This document shows, in pieces, positions 1 through 7,654 of a stretch of 64,000 bases of DNA (position 1 is the stretch's first letter; each line of letters starts with the position of its first letter). Location of the stretch: positions 1 through 64,000 of the forward strand of contig JACQYI010000036.1 of the NCBI GenBank assembly GCA_016208305.1. The letters are read 5' to 3'. Source of the DNA: Oscillatoriophycideae cyanobacterium NC_groundwater_1537_Pr4_S-0.65um_50_18 (GTDB lineage Bacteria > Cyanobacteriota > Cyanobacteriia > Elainellales > Elainellaceae). A model generated the notes under the pieces. The model saw nothing but the letters and a program-made list of their open reading frames with translations, ran no database searches and was not told the origin of the DNA. A program made the translations under genes and the position numbers.

Positions 1-43
1 TCAACTCCTCAATCATCTGCTCAGTAAATTCAACCTGAATCAT
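1..43 (-). mobile_element. Start of a probable IS630-type transposase gene (runs off the left edge)
   Basis: Only the first 14 codons are visible, reading MIQVEFTEQMIEEL from an ATG at the right end. From memory, this opening resembles the N-terminus of IS630-family (Tc1/mariner-like) transposases common in cyanobacteria, where it leads into a helix-turn-helix. It sits just past the broken end of the acetyltransferase gene, as expected for an insertion that cut it. The terminal inverted repeat and TA duplication cannot be verified because most of the element is outside the window. Another small protein with a similar start is possible. Confidence 0.4.
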
Positions 44-122
44 ACCAGCAGTCCCCCTGCACTCGTGAAGTGGATAACTTCATCATATCGCTGATGCAAT
101 CGCAGATCTAAAAGTCCATTTC

Positions 123-485
123 TTAGAGGCAGCGAGTATACATAAAGCCTTGCCTCCAAAATTGACTGCTTAATTCGTATCCAATCTCTGCTCCAGCTTC
201 ACTAGGATGCCAGGTAAACCCACAAGAACCAATTAGCTGGTTGTTTGACTTAAGCGCAATACCCCAACGAATTCCCTGCCCCGATTCAAATCCTTTAGCC
301 CGCTGCTCGATCACCGTGATCGCCTGATCTATGTGAGTAAATGTATCCAAGTTGTGAGATTGAGTGACATTGGGATCAGCATAAATCGCAAATACTGCTA
401 TCACATCCTCTGGGGTAGTTTGTCGCAACACAATCCGCTCCGTCTCAAGATTAGGGAAAGGATGTAGAGGACAGTTAAGTTCCAT
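123..485 (-). pseudogene. Truncated GNAT (RimJ/RimL-type) acetyltransferase
   Basis: The 120 residues match the N-terminal two thirds of ribosomal-protein-type GNAT acetyltransferases, which move an acetyl group from acetyl-CoA to an amine. The ETERIVLRQTTPEDV opening, the GSCGFTWHP strand and the IGYELSSQFWRQGF segment are typical. Family members run to about 170-190 residues, but here the reading frame leaves the family pattern after RQGFM and stops five codons later, so the acetyl-CoA-binding second half is missing. It begins three bases after the RidA stop, so the two were probably one operon. The likely cause of the break is the insertion element at the window edge. I expect the product to be inactive. 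Confidence 0.65.
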
Positions 486-488
486 ACG

Positions 489-899
489 TCAAGAATTGGA
501 AATTGCAGCGACTGCATCAATCTCAAACAATGCTTCATCTACAGCAAGCCGAGGCACTGGAATGAGGGTGCTGGCAGGTTTGCGATCGCCCTGCCACATG
601 GCGTTACGCTCGGCTGAAATCAAGCGTTGTTTTTCAGAATCATGGTTAACGGAAAGTACTGTGATTTTAACAACCTGTTCGGGAGTTGCACCAACCGCTT
701 CCAGTGCTGTCCGAAGATTCGTAAACGCCTGTTTTAACTGACCTTCAAAATCTGGTGGGAAGTTGCCATTTTCGTCTTCACCCAATTGCCCTGCAATGTA
801 GGCAAGCTTTGTATCAGCAGGAATGATGGTGATTTGAGCATACCCATAATGAGAAGAATCAGCCAACCCTTTTGGATTGATCCGTTGAATTTCGCCCAT
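489..899 (-). CDS. RidA/YjgF/YER057c/UK114 family protein
   Basis: This 136-residue protein has the length and fold pattern of the RidA family, whose members form trimers and hydrolyse reactive enamine/imine intermediates released by PLP enzymes. Visible family features are the central GQLGEDENGNFPPDFEGQ segment, the NLRTALEAVGATPEQVVKITV helix region and the C-terminal ALFEIDAVAA strand. The arginine that binds the imine carboxylate in true RidA usually lies in a C-terminal R-x-x-V-x-V block; here the equivalent region reads RKPASTLIPVPRLAV, so catalytic activity is plausible but not certain. An AGAGGT ribosome-binding site precedes the ATG. It is divergent from the Fe-S-type regulator, and its promoter holds the paired inverted repeats also found upstream of the Rieske gene. 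Confidence 0.85.
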   Translation of the reverse strand: MGEIQRINPKGLADSSHYGYAQITIIPADTKLAYIAGQLGEDENGNFPPDFEGQLKQAFTNLRTALEAVGATPEQVVKITVLSVNHDSEKQRLISAERNAMWQGDRKPASTLIPVPRLAVDEALFEIDAVAAISNS

Positions 900-922
900 A
901 GCTGCACCTCTAATGGATGTAC

Positions 923-990
923 TTTCTAAAGAAATCTTTTTAGAAAAAGGATACGCGATCGTCGTTGACTTTGTAAAGATATTTCTTTAC
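923..990. promoter_or_regulatory. Paired inverted repeats between the RidA and regulator genes (putative operators)
   Basis: The first element is TTTCTAAA-N8-TTTAGAAA (923-946), a perfect 8-bp inverted repeat. The second is GTAAAGA-N4-TCTTTAC (973-990), a perfect 7-bp inverted repeat. Their left edges are 50 bp apart. An almost identical pair at 49-bp spacing precedes the Rieske gene. The position between two divergent starts suggests that the adjacent regulator controls both directions. Binding is inferred. Confidence 0.65.
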
Positions 991-1015
991 TTTGTAGGTA
1001 GATAGAGCGCAAACT

Positions 1016-1669
1016 ATGGCAAGAAAAACTCAAACTCAAGAAACAGCAGTTCGGACGCGACGGGCGATCGTGCAGCTATTGAAGCAGGAAGGACGTTTAG
1101 ATGCAGAAACTCTCGCTGCCCATTTAGGGATTACGGCAATGGCAGTGCGGCAGCATCTTTATGCCCTGCAAGATGAACAGTTGGTCACGTATCAAGAAGA
1201 ATCGCGCCCAATGGGACGACCTGCTAAACTGTGGCAGTTGACTACTGCTGCCGATCGCTTCTTTCCTGAGGGTTATGCAGAACTGACATTAAGCTTGCTG
1301 AATTCTGTCAAACAAGCGTTTGGTGAGGCAGGGTTAGATCGTTTGCTCGAAGTGCGTTCTCAACAACAGCTTGAGAGTTACAACCAGCAGATGAAAAGCA
1401 AGCGATCACTGAAGCAACGCTTGAATAAACTGGTTGAGATCCGCACCCATGAAGGGTATATGGCAGAGGTGCAAGCTCAAGCGGACGGCTCATTTTTATT
1501 GATTGAGAATCATTGCCCCATTTGTGCGGCTGCAACGGCTTGTACAGGTCTTTGTGCGAAGGAATTAGAGGTCTTTCAGTCAATATTGGGCGATGATACC
1601 CACATTCAGCGCGTAGAGCATATCATCGCCGGAGAACGACGTTGCGCCTATCAAATTACCCCGCATTAA
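1016..1669 (+). CDS. SufR-like HTH transcriptional regulator with a cysteine cluster
   Basis: The 217-residue protein has an N-terminal winged helix-turn-helix (about residues 12-75; GITAMAVRQHLYALQDE is the recognition region). Its C-terminal half carries H166, C167, C170, C176, C180 and C210. This C-terminal pattern (HCPIC...C...RVEH...G...C-Y-I) is typical of the ArsR/DeoR-like SufR group, in which cysteines hold an iron-sulfur cluster that senses iron or redox state. It is divergent from the RidA gene and its end overlaps the 3' end of the convergent Rieske gene by 14 bp. Shared operators upstream of RidA and Rieske make it the likely regulator of both. It is probably a paralogue of SufR itself, since no suf genes are nearby. 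Confidence 0.8.
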   Translation: MARKTQTQETAVRTRRAIVQLLKQEGRLDAETLAAHLGITAMAVRQHLYALQDEQLVTYQEESRPMGRPAKLWQLTTAADRFFPEGYAELTLSLLNSVKQAFGEAGLDRLLEVRSQQQLESYNQQMKSKRSLKQRLNKLVEIRTHEGYMAEVQAQADGSFLLIENHCPICAAATACTGLCAKELEVFQSILGDDTHIQRVEHIIAGERRCAYQITPH

Positions 1670-3431
1670 CGTCTGATTCTGTATCTTCAAACAAGCGATC
1701 GCCCCGATGTAGCCGATATGCCATCTGGTAAGTTTGTTCTTGCGATCTCATCGTGGGCGCATGAGCCGCCAAATATCGCGCAGTTGCTACCAGTACAGGG
1801 ACTCCTTCAGTCGGGGCAACGAGTTGGGAATATAAACGGAATGCTGCTTCCATCGATTGAATCACATGGAAATCTCGATTTTCACGCAGCATGAGTTTTG
1901 CCAGCACTGCCATCAAAGCTTTGGGATTGCCGCCGCTGTAAAGATATTGCGCTACCAGTCGTCCGGTTTCATTCACCTGTTGCTGGCGATCGAGTAGGTC
2001 AGGTAATTTCTCCAGGAGAGACTCAGGATCAGCAACGGTGTTTTTCGCGTCCGGCAATCGGGCAGGTGGCACATTGAGAAATCGGTTCAAATAAACGCTC
2101 ATGGCTGCATCAAATACACCCCGCAGTAGTTCGATGCTTGGAACCCGACGAATTCCTTGCTGTACTGCGTTGGCAAAGGTAAAGGGATGGTGGGCGCTGT
2201 TCCAATCTCCATGATCGTTATTGGTGTGAAATCGGGCGACTCGCAGGGCAGCCGCATAGGTGACAATTTGGGCTAACCGCGCCTCTGTACAGCCCGATCG
2301 CAACGCCTCTAACAAGTGATTGGCGGTCGCCTGAGCATCCTCTCCCAACAACACTGACATGAATTCTGGCGGTTGTACCCAGTTTCCTGAATGAGATTTT
2401 CCAGCTTCTAGTGCCGTAGGCAATTGCTCAAACGCACCCTCTAGAATGGCGACCAAATCCACCGGATATCGCCATGAACTGGCTTCTTCCATGCGAGTTG
2501 CGTTGGCTAACCCTGCGACTAAACTTGCTAGAACAGATTCAGCCTCTTGCCAATCGATCGCATCTAGAGCTTCCAACGCCTTATTGATGAAATCCAGCAC
2601 ATGACCCACATCTAGATAACGGTGGTCGGTTGCGGCGGCAAATAGCATCTCAGCAATTTGAGTCCGGCTGATGCCAAGCTCTACGGCTGTAATCAAACAT
2701 CGTTCTGCTGCCTCACGATCGCGCTGCTCAATAAACTGGCAAAACCAGGCTTTGAGGGTTAAAAAGTCCAGATCAGTTGTAGGCAGGGGGTGGACTCGAA
2801 AATGTGGGGGAGCTTCTGCACTGTCACGAGCAACAGCAGAAAGCCCCTGATAGAGAGCACGGGGGCGATCGCTCTCATCAAGATAGGGCAGCAAATTCAT
2901 CATGCAGGTGAGCATGGTTAGCCCGGTATCCCATCCAGTTTTGTTGTAGCGAGTGCCAAAGGATAGTCCAAGTTGAAATGGTTCCGTTGGCGCAACTCCC
3001 AGATCCAGCAGTGCAATTACCGATTTTGCAATGACTAGGGAAATTCCTTGTTCCAGCCCATCCTGTAATCGTTGCTGCTGGTGGGCTTTGAGATTGCTTA
3101 ACGGGGCAACATCCACCCAAATTTCCCCATTCTGGATCTGCACTGGAAACGATCGCACATCATCTGCCCAGGAATCAAACGTACCGCCGCTTGCCAGATC
3201 AAAGCGGGCGTAGTGCCAGGGGCAGGTGACAATCCCATCTTTACAAACACTGCCATGTAGCGGAAAGCCCATGTGTGGACAGCGGTTGTCGATTGCATAG
3301 ACGCGATCGTCGCTGTAGAACAATGCAACGGGTTGCTGGTTCAACCGCACGAGCAATTGTCCTTTTTCCTGTAGGTCTGCTAGGGTTGCAGCACGAACCA
3401 ATGATTGAGGTTGGTCAGAAATGGATATCAT
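1656..3431 (-). CDS. Rieske [2Fe-2S] protein with a long uncharacterised C-terminal region
   Basis: Residues about 10-108 form a Rieske domain with the ligands C51-P-H53 and C70-P-W-H73 in the usual CxH/CxxH arrangement, so a [2Fe-2S] cluster is expected. The remaining ~480 residues are mostly helical and unfamiliar to me. No mononuclear-iron oxygenase domain is recognisable, so this is not an ordinary ring-hydroxylating oxygenase. One notable stretch is HRYLDVGHVLDFINKAL near residue 270. The gene lies downstream of the AraC gene on the same strand, but its own upstream region carries two inverted repeats matching those of the RidA promoter. The role is probably redox-linked; the substrate is unknown. 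Confidence 0.75.
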   Translation of the reverse strand: MISISDQPQSLVRAATLADLQEKGQLLVRLNQQPVALFYSDDRVYAIDNRCPHMGFPLHGSVCKDGIVTCPWHYARFDLASGGTFDSWADDVRSFPVQIQNGEIWVDVAPLSNLKAHQQQRLQDGLEQGISLVIAKSVIALLDLGVAPTEPFQLGLSFGTRYNKTGWDTGLTMLTCMMNLLPYLDESDRPRALYQGLSAVARDSAEAPPHFRVHPLPTTDLDFLTLKAWFCQFIEQRDREAAERCLITAVELGISRTQIAEMLFAAATDHRYLDVGHVLDFINKALEALDAIDWQEAESVLASLVAGLANATRMEEASSWRYPVDLVAILEGAFEQLPTALEAGKSHSGNWVQPPEFMSVLLGEDAQATANHLLEALRSGCTEARLAQIVTYAAALRVARFHTNNDHGDWNSAHHPFTFANAVQQGIRRVPSIELLRGVFDAAMSVYLNRFLNVPPARLPDAKNTVADPESLLEKLPDLLDRQQQVNETGRLVAQYLYSGGNPKALMAVLAKLMLRENRDFHVIQSMEAAFRLYSQLVAPTEGVPVLVATARYLAAHAPTMRSQEQTYQMAYRLHRGDRLFEDTESDVNAG

Positions 3432-3433
3432 AG

Positions 3434-3500
3434 TTTCTAAAGAAATAGCTTTAGAAATATCCTAAGCAAGCCATTCTAGTTTGTAAAGACTTCTCTTTAG
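3434..3500. promoter_or_regulatory. Paired inverted repeats upstream of the Rieske gene (putative operators)
   Basis: TTTCTAAA-N8-TTTAGAAA (3434-3457) has the same arms and spacer length as the element at the RidA promoter. GTAAAGA-N4-TCTTTAG (3483-3500) matches the second element with one arm mismatch. The left edges are 49 bp apart, against 50 bp at the other site. The first element begins only 3 bp before the start codon, so binding there would block translation start or transcription elongation. Confidence 0.65.
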
Positions 3501-3504
3501 TTTC

Positions 3505-4410
3505 TTAACTAATATTGGCTGGCAATCCCTTTGCTTCCCGATACTGTTTGGGGGTCGTCTGCAATACCCGTCGAAACACGGTCGTCATGTGGCTTTGGTT
3601 GCCAAAGCCTGCTTCTACAGCGACTTCAACGATTGATCGCTCCTTATCCTGCAAAAGCTGTTGAGCCAGTTCTACTCGACATTGCAGCACGTACTGATAG
3701 GGAGAAATTCCGGTGGTTACTTTGAAAGCTCTGGCAAAGTGATAGGGGCTAAATCCAATCACGGTCGCGATATCACTCAAGTTCAATGCCTGTGAGATGT
3801 TCGATCGAATGTAGTCCAGAGAGTCCTTTAATAACTTCGGCTCTAGAAATTCGGGTGGACGTTTGAAGTGTTGAGAAAGGGTCGATCGCCGATAGATAAT
3901 CTGTCCGAGTACCGCCGTTATAACGGATTCCAGGTAGAACGCACCGCCCACCTGTCCATTATTAAAAAAATCTTGGATTGCGATCGCCGCACTCAGTCCC
4001 CAATGAGTTTTAGCGATCTGCCCCGGCAGTAACTCAACGGTTTCTCCCTCTGCCACACTACGAGATAGAAACGCCTGCGAGTAGCCAAACACCACAAAAC
4101 AAGAGGCATCTTCTACCGAACGATAGGTGCTGCCCTGCGGCACAATGTCAAACCCTCCCGGTGTTGCCTGGTAAGGTCTGAGGCGATCGCTATCAAAAGC
4201 CGCAATGCCCTGCGTCAATCCAAAACTGGTGGCAGCCAGATTGAGGGGCGATCGTAAGTTCACCTCCAAATGACCGGGTGGAACGATCGCCACCATGTAC
4301 TCTGGAGTTTCAATCCAATGTCCCCACTGCGGCAGGTTTTCCAATGGGGGCTGATCGAGCGGAATTTTGCGATCGGGCGGGTCAAACAAAAACTCTTGCA
4401 GCAGGCTCAT
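3505..4410 (-). CDS. AraC family transcriptional regulator
   Basis: This 301-residue protein has an AraC-type DNA-binding domain at residues about 190-295: a first helix-turn-helix (LSDIATVIGFSPYHFARAFK) and the family signature near the end (GFGNQSHMTTVFRRVLQTTPKQYR). The N-terminal ~180 residues are a probable cupin-like sensing domain with no recognised ligand motif. The stop codon lies 74 bp upstream of the Rieske start, with the paired operators in between. A functional link to Rieske is possible from proximity but is not shown by the sequence. Confidence 0.85.
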   Translation of the reverse strand: MSLLQEFLFDPPDRKIPLDQPPLENLPQWGHWIETPEYMVAIVPPGHLEVNLRSPLNLAATSFGLTQGIAAFDSDRLRPYQATPGGFDIVPQGSTYRSVEDASCFVVFGYSQAFLSRSVAEGETVELLPGQIAKTHWGLSAAIAIQDFFNNGQVGGAFYLESVITAVLGQIIYRRSTLSQHFKRPPEFLEPKLLKDSLDYIRSNISQALNLSDIATVIGFSPYHFARAFKVTTGISPYQYVLQCRVELAQQLLQDKERSIVEVAVEAGFGNQSHMTTVFRRVLQTTPKQYREAKGLPANIS

Positions 4411-4533
4411 CGGCAGGGAAGAGAAGTTTTATCCCATCATCCCGTTATCTGATGAACTCCGCAAGAATCTAAAAGACAGCGATCGCCCAAATTAATACAC
4501 TCATTTCAGCATTGTGATGATTGTCGTAATTTG

Positions 4534-5037
4534 ATGTCTGCTTTAATCCCAATCTCAACTTTCTTCATTGGCTGTCATGGATTACTCGCGTTAGGGCTGT
4601 CCTACCAGGTTGTCATGGAACGCACCCGAACTCGCATCTGGCATGAAGCAAATACTGGAGACGTTGCCTCACAACCCGATTACCTGAAACAACCCAATGC
4701 CTGGGCAGCCTTTATCGAGAAGCTGACGCAACAGATCGTTGTGACCAAAGAATCCGATGATGGCGTATTGCAACGGACAATTCGGGCATATGGAAATTTC
4801 ATCGAATATGTACCGCTTGGTTTGTTATTTTTGGTTGCCTTAGAGTTCATGCAAGCATCTACTGCCTTGCTCTGGTTACTAGGAACAACATTGATTGTGT
4901 CGCGCATTTTCCATGCATGGGGAGTGATTGAAACCTATGGCCCCTCACCCAAAAGAGCGATCGGCTTTTTGGGAACCTGGTTAGTTTACATCCTGGGTAG
5001 TGCAGCGTGTCTTTACTACAGCTTTCAGTCATTCTAA
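4534..5037 (+). CDS. MAPEG family membrane protein
   Basis: The 167-residue protein has four hydrophobic segments and the MAPEG (membrane-associated proteins in eicosanoid and glutathione metabolism) pattern: an N-terminal helix, the ERTRTRIWHEANTGD loop, RAYGNFIEYVPLGLLFLVALE, and SRIFHAWGVIETYGP. Bacterial members are linked to glutathione-dependent detoxification or are of unknown role. A TTG lies directly before the ATG in the same frame; the ATG is the more likely start. The next gene begins 26 bp downstream on the same strand, so the two probably share a transcript. Confidence 0.8.
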   Translation: MSALIPISTFFIGCHGLLALGLSYQVVMERTRTRIWHEANTGDVASQPDYLKQPNAWAAFIEKLTQQIVVTKESDDGVLQRTIRAYGNFIEYVPLGLLFLVALEFMQASTALLWLLGTTLIVSRIFHAWGVIETYGPSPKRAIGFLGTWLVYILGSAACLYYSFQSF

Positions 5038-5063
5038 TCAACGCATTGAGTGAATAGTTAATC

Positions 5064-5771
5064 ATGTTGAGAGCGATCGCCCCTGACCTTTGGGTTGCTG
5101 AACAGCCTTTGAAATACTTTGGTTTGGAAGTTGGAACGAGAATGACGGTGATTCGCTTAAACCAAGACCGATTAGCGATCATCGCACCAATACAACTTCA
5201 GGATAAAACGGTTGAGCAGTTAAACCAGCTAGGAAACGTGAATGATATTATTGCACCGAATTTGTATCATCATTTGTTTCTTAACCAGTGTAAACAGAGA
5301 TATCCAAATGCAACCGTTTGGGCAACATCCGGTTTACAGGATAAATGTCCTGATTTGTTGATTAATAAAATTCTTGGCGACCACACTATCCAGTCATTCA
5401 ATGGACTTGAAGCAGCACAAGTAGCTGGATTTAACACCCTCGGCATCAAGGGATATATGCCATTGAATGAATGGGTATTTTTCCATGCCAAAAGTCGCAC
5501 ACTCATCATTACTGATTTGGCATTTCATTTCGATCGCCAGAGTTCACCATCTGCCCAATTAATTTCCAGAGTGTTAGGTGGCTATCAGCAACTTCGTCCA
5601 TCGCTGTTGGAGAAAATTGCCACAACAGATAAAGAACAAGTGCGTCAATCCCTGCAACCGATTCTTGCCTGGGATTTTGAGCGGGTCATTATGGCTCACG
5701 GCAGCATCATTGAGCAGGATGGTAAACGACAATTTCAGCGAGGCTATGAGTGGTTTTTAGACGTAAGGTAG
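5064..5771 (+). CDS. DUF4336 domain-containing protein
   Basis: The 235-residue protein fits the DUF4336 family, which is related in fold to metallo-beta-lactamases. Visible hallmarks are the MLRAIAPDLWVAEQPLKYFG opening, an IAPNLYHHLFLNQ segment and a late WDFERVIMAHGSIIEQDG block, in which the HG pair takes the place of a metal-binding position. The full HxHxDH metal motif of active beta-lactamase-fold hydrolases is absent, so hydrolytic activity is doubtful. It follows the MAPEG gene closely, suggesting a shared transcript. Confidence 0.75.
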   Translation: MLRAIAPDLWVAEQPLKYFGLEVGTRMTVIRLNQDRLAIIAPIQLQDKTVEQLNQLGNVNDIIAPNLYHHLFLNQCKQRYPNATVWATSGLQDKCPDLLINKILGDHTIQSFNGLEAAQVAGFNTLGIKGYMPLNEWVFFHAKSRTLIITDLAFHFDRQSSPSAQLISRVLGGYQQLRPSLLEKIATTDKEQVRQSLQPILAWDFERVIMAHGSIIEQDGKRQFQRGYEWFLDVR

Positions 5772-5777
5772 TGACTT

Positions 5778-6653
5778 CTACCTGACAGATGTAACGGGTT
5801 CTGGATAATCTGTACTGACGGTCACAGGCTGCCAGGTGTCCATATCCGTTTTGACCGATTCCAGTTTTTCCTGAATCAGGCTCATAGCATCGGTGCCTAA
5901 TGCCAGTCGCATCGGTGGATGAGAACTTTCCACAGCTTGAATGATGGCTTGCGCCGCTTTTGCTGGATCGCCAGGTTGCTGACCATCCATCTCTTTGAAC
6001 CACTGCAATGCCGTATCGCTCATGGCGGCATAGACATCAATCGATCGCTCGGCTACTGCTAGAGAACGTCCGTTAAAATCGGTGCGAAATGCTCCAGGTT
6101 CAATTAACGTGACTTTAATTCCAAATGGTTCAACCTCTTTGGCAAGAGCCTCGGACGTACCTTCCAGGGCAAATTTAGCCCCACAGTAGAGGCTGCTTCC
6201 ACCAAATCCCACCAATCCTGCTGTGGATGACATGTTAACAATATGTCCACTGCCTTGCTGACGCATCACAGGCAAGACCGATCGCGTCAGACGCAGTGCC
6301 CCAAAGAAGTTGGTTTCAAAGAATTGGTGAATCTCAGCATCACTGACCTCTTCGAGGGCGGCAATGAGTCCATGACCCGCATTGTTGACCAGCACATCAA
6401 TTCGACCAAAGGTGGCGATCGCAGCATCAACCGCTGCCTGGATATCTTTGGAAACGGTTACATCCAGACGGACAGCCTTTGCGGTTTCTGGATAGGGTTC
6501 AATCAAAGCATGGAGTTGCTCTGGTTCACGAGCCGTCGCCAACAAGTAATCGCCTTTTTTCAACACTGCGTCTGCGAGGGCACGTCCGAAACCAGTTGAA
6601 CATCCGGTAATTAACCAAACTTTAGGAGCGACACGATTGTTATCTGAGTTCAT
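5778..6653 (-). CDS. Short-chain dehydrogenase/reductase (SDR family oxidoreductase)
   Basis: A classical SDR of 291 residues. It has the nucleotide-binding TGCSTGFG motif (residues 16-23), NNAG (90-93), catalytic serine in MSSTAG (142-143) and the catalytic pair Y156-x3-K160. It should oxidise or reduce an alcohol/carbonyl using NAD(P). R43 just after the second strand suggests NADP preference, but this is an inference. The C-terminal part after residue 195 sets the substrate and is not diagnostic. It is divergent from a LysR gene, the usual arrangement for a LysR-controlled enzyme. Confidence 0.88.
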   Translation of the reverse strand: MNSDNNRVAPKVWLITGCSTGFGRALADAVLKKGDYLLATAREPEQLHALIEPYPETAKAVRLDVTVSKDIQAAVDAAIATFGRIDVLVNNAGHGLIAALEEVSDAEIHQFFETNFFGALRLTRSVLPVMRQQGSGHIVNMSSTAGLVGFGGSSLYCGAKFALEGTSEALAKEVEPFGIKVTLIEPGAFRTDFNGRSLAVAERSIDVYAAMSDTALQWFKEMDGQQPGDPAKAAQAIIQAVESSHPPMRLALGTDAMSLIQEKLESVKTDMDTWQPVTVSTDYPEPVTSVR

Positions 6654-6725
6654 TTGCTTGCCTCCAAGATAAAAACAATGAGATGTGCCTTATGTTTCTT
6701 AGGGTAGGAGACAGCTATACGACTG

Positions 6726-6747
6726 TCCAATATATATTTAGCTTGGA
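6726..6747. promoter_or_regulatory. Possible LysR operator between the SDR and LysR genes
   Basis: TCCAA-N12-TTGGA is a 5-bp inverted repeat in the divergent promoter region. Its size and location suit a LysR-type binding site. A TGTCCAA string also occurs about 45 bp upstream of the second LysR gene. The short arms make this a tentative call. Confidence 0.35.
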
Positions 6748-6772
6748 TTAATAGGTTAAACATATAAGTACG

Positions 6773-7654
6773 ATGGAATTACGGCACCTGCACTACTTCA
6801 TCGCGGTGGCTGAGGAACTCCACTTCAGTCGAGCAGCAGAGCGATTGTGCATTTCCCAACCCCCTCTCAGCCAGCAGATTCGAGATTTAGAGGATGAACT
6901 CGGAGCCAAGCTGTTTGAACGAACGAAGCGACACGTGCATTTAACTGAAGCAGGCAAAGTGTTTTTAGAACGTTCTTACCTGCTGTTAGCCCAACTGGAA
7001 CAGGCGATCGCAGTGACTCAACAGATTGGGCGAGGTGAGGTTGGACAGTTGGCGATCGGGTTTGTTGACTCTGCTATGTATACGTCACTCCCAGAGATGC
7101 TCAAAGGCTTTCGAGAAGAGTTTCCGGCAGTAGAACTGCGATTGCAGGAAATGACAACGGCTCAACAAATTCAAGCCCTATATGATAAACAGATTGATGT
7201 CGGGATTGTTCGGTCTGCCATCAGCGAACCAGGTTTGAGCGTGGAGTGCCTTTTACCAGAATCGTTGGTCCTGGCGTTGCCCGAAAAACATCCGCTCTCT
7301 GCTCACACTCAAGTGTCTCTCTCCGCATTGGCAGATGAATTCTTTATCCTCTTTCCTGCCAAATTGGGACCCCTCTTTTACGAGCAGATTATGCACAGTT
7401 GTGAGCAAGCAGGATTTCATCCGAAAGTGGCTCAAGAGGCAGTGCAAATGCAAACGATCATCGGCTTAGTGGCAGCAGGACTGGGCATTGCGATCGTTCC
7501 CGCCTCGATGCAAAACTTTCACAGAAGCGGAGTCATTTACAGACCCTTACAAGAACAAATCTCTAATACTGGACTTTATTTAGCTTGGCGGCAGCATGAC
7601 TCCGCTCCAGTCCTCAGCGCATTTCTCAACTTGGTACGTTCTTTTACGCCCTGA
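6773..7654 (+). CDS. LysR family transcriptional regulator
   Basis: The 293 residues begin with a LysR helix-turn-helix (MELRHLHYFIAVAEELHFSR, then ERLCISQPPLSQQIRDLEDELG), followed by a substrate-binding domain from about residue 90 that would bind an unknown co-inducer. It is divergent from the SDR gene, its likely target. The end overlaps the convergent alpha/beta hydrolase gene by 11 bp. It is closely similar to the LysR gene at 9032, and both sit divergent from an enzyme gene, which suggests duplication of a regulator unit. Confidence 0.9.
   Translation: MELRHLHYFIAVAEELHFSRAAERLCISQPPLSQQIRDLEDELGAKLFERTKRHVHLTEAGKVFLERSYLLLAQLEQAIAVTQQIGRGEVGQLAIGFVDSAMYTSLPEMLKGFREEFPAVELRLQEMTTAQQIQALYDKQIDVGIVRSAISEPGLSVECLLPESLVLALPEKHPLSAHTQVSLSALADEFFILFPAKLGPLFYEQIMHSCEQAGFHPKVAQEAVQMQTIIGLVAAGLGIAIVPASMQNFHRSGVIYRPLQEQISNTGLYLAWRQHDSAPVLSAFLNLVRSFTP

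Noticed and set aside
1671-1683. GATTCTGTAT string as the far end and target duplication of the transposon next to tRNA-Val
   Set aside because: It lies inside the 3' coding end of the Rieske gene, the match is short, and no internal repeats follow it.
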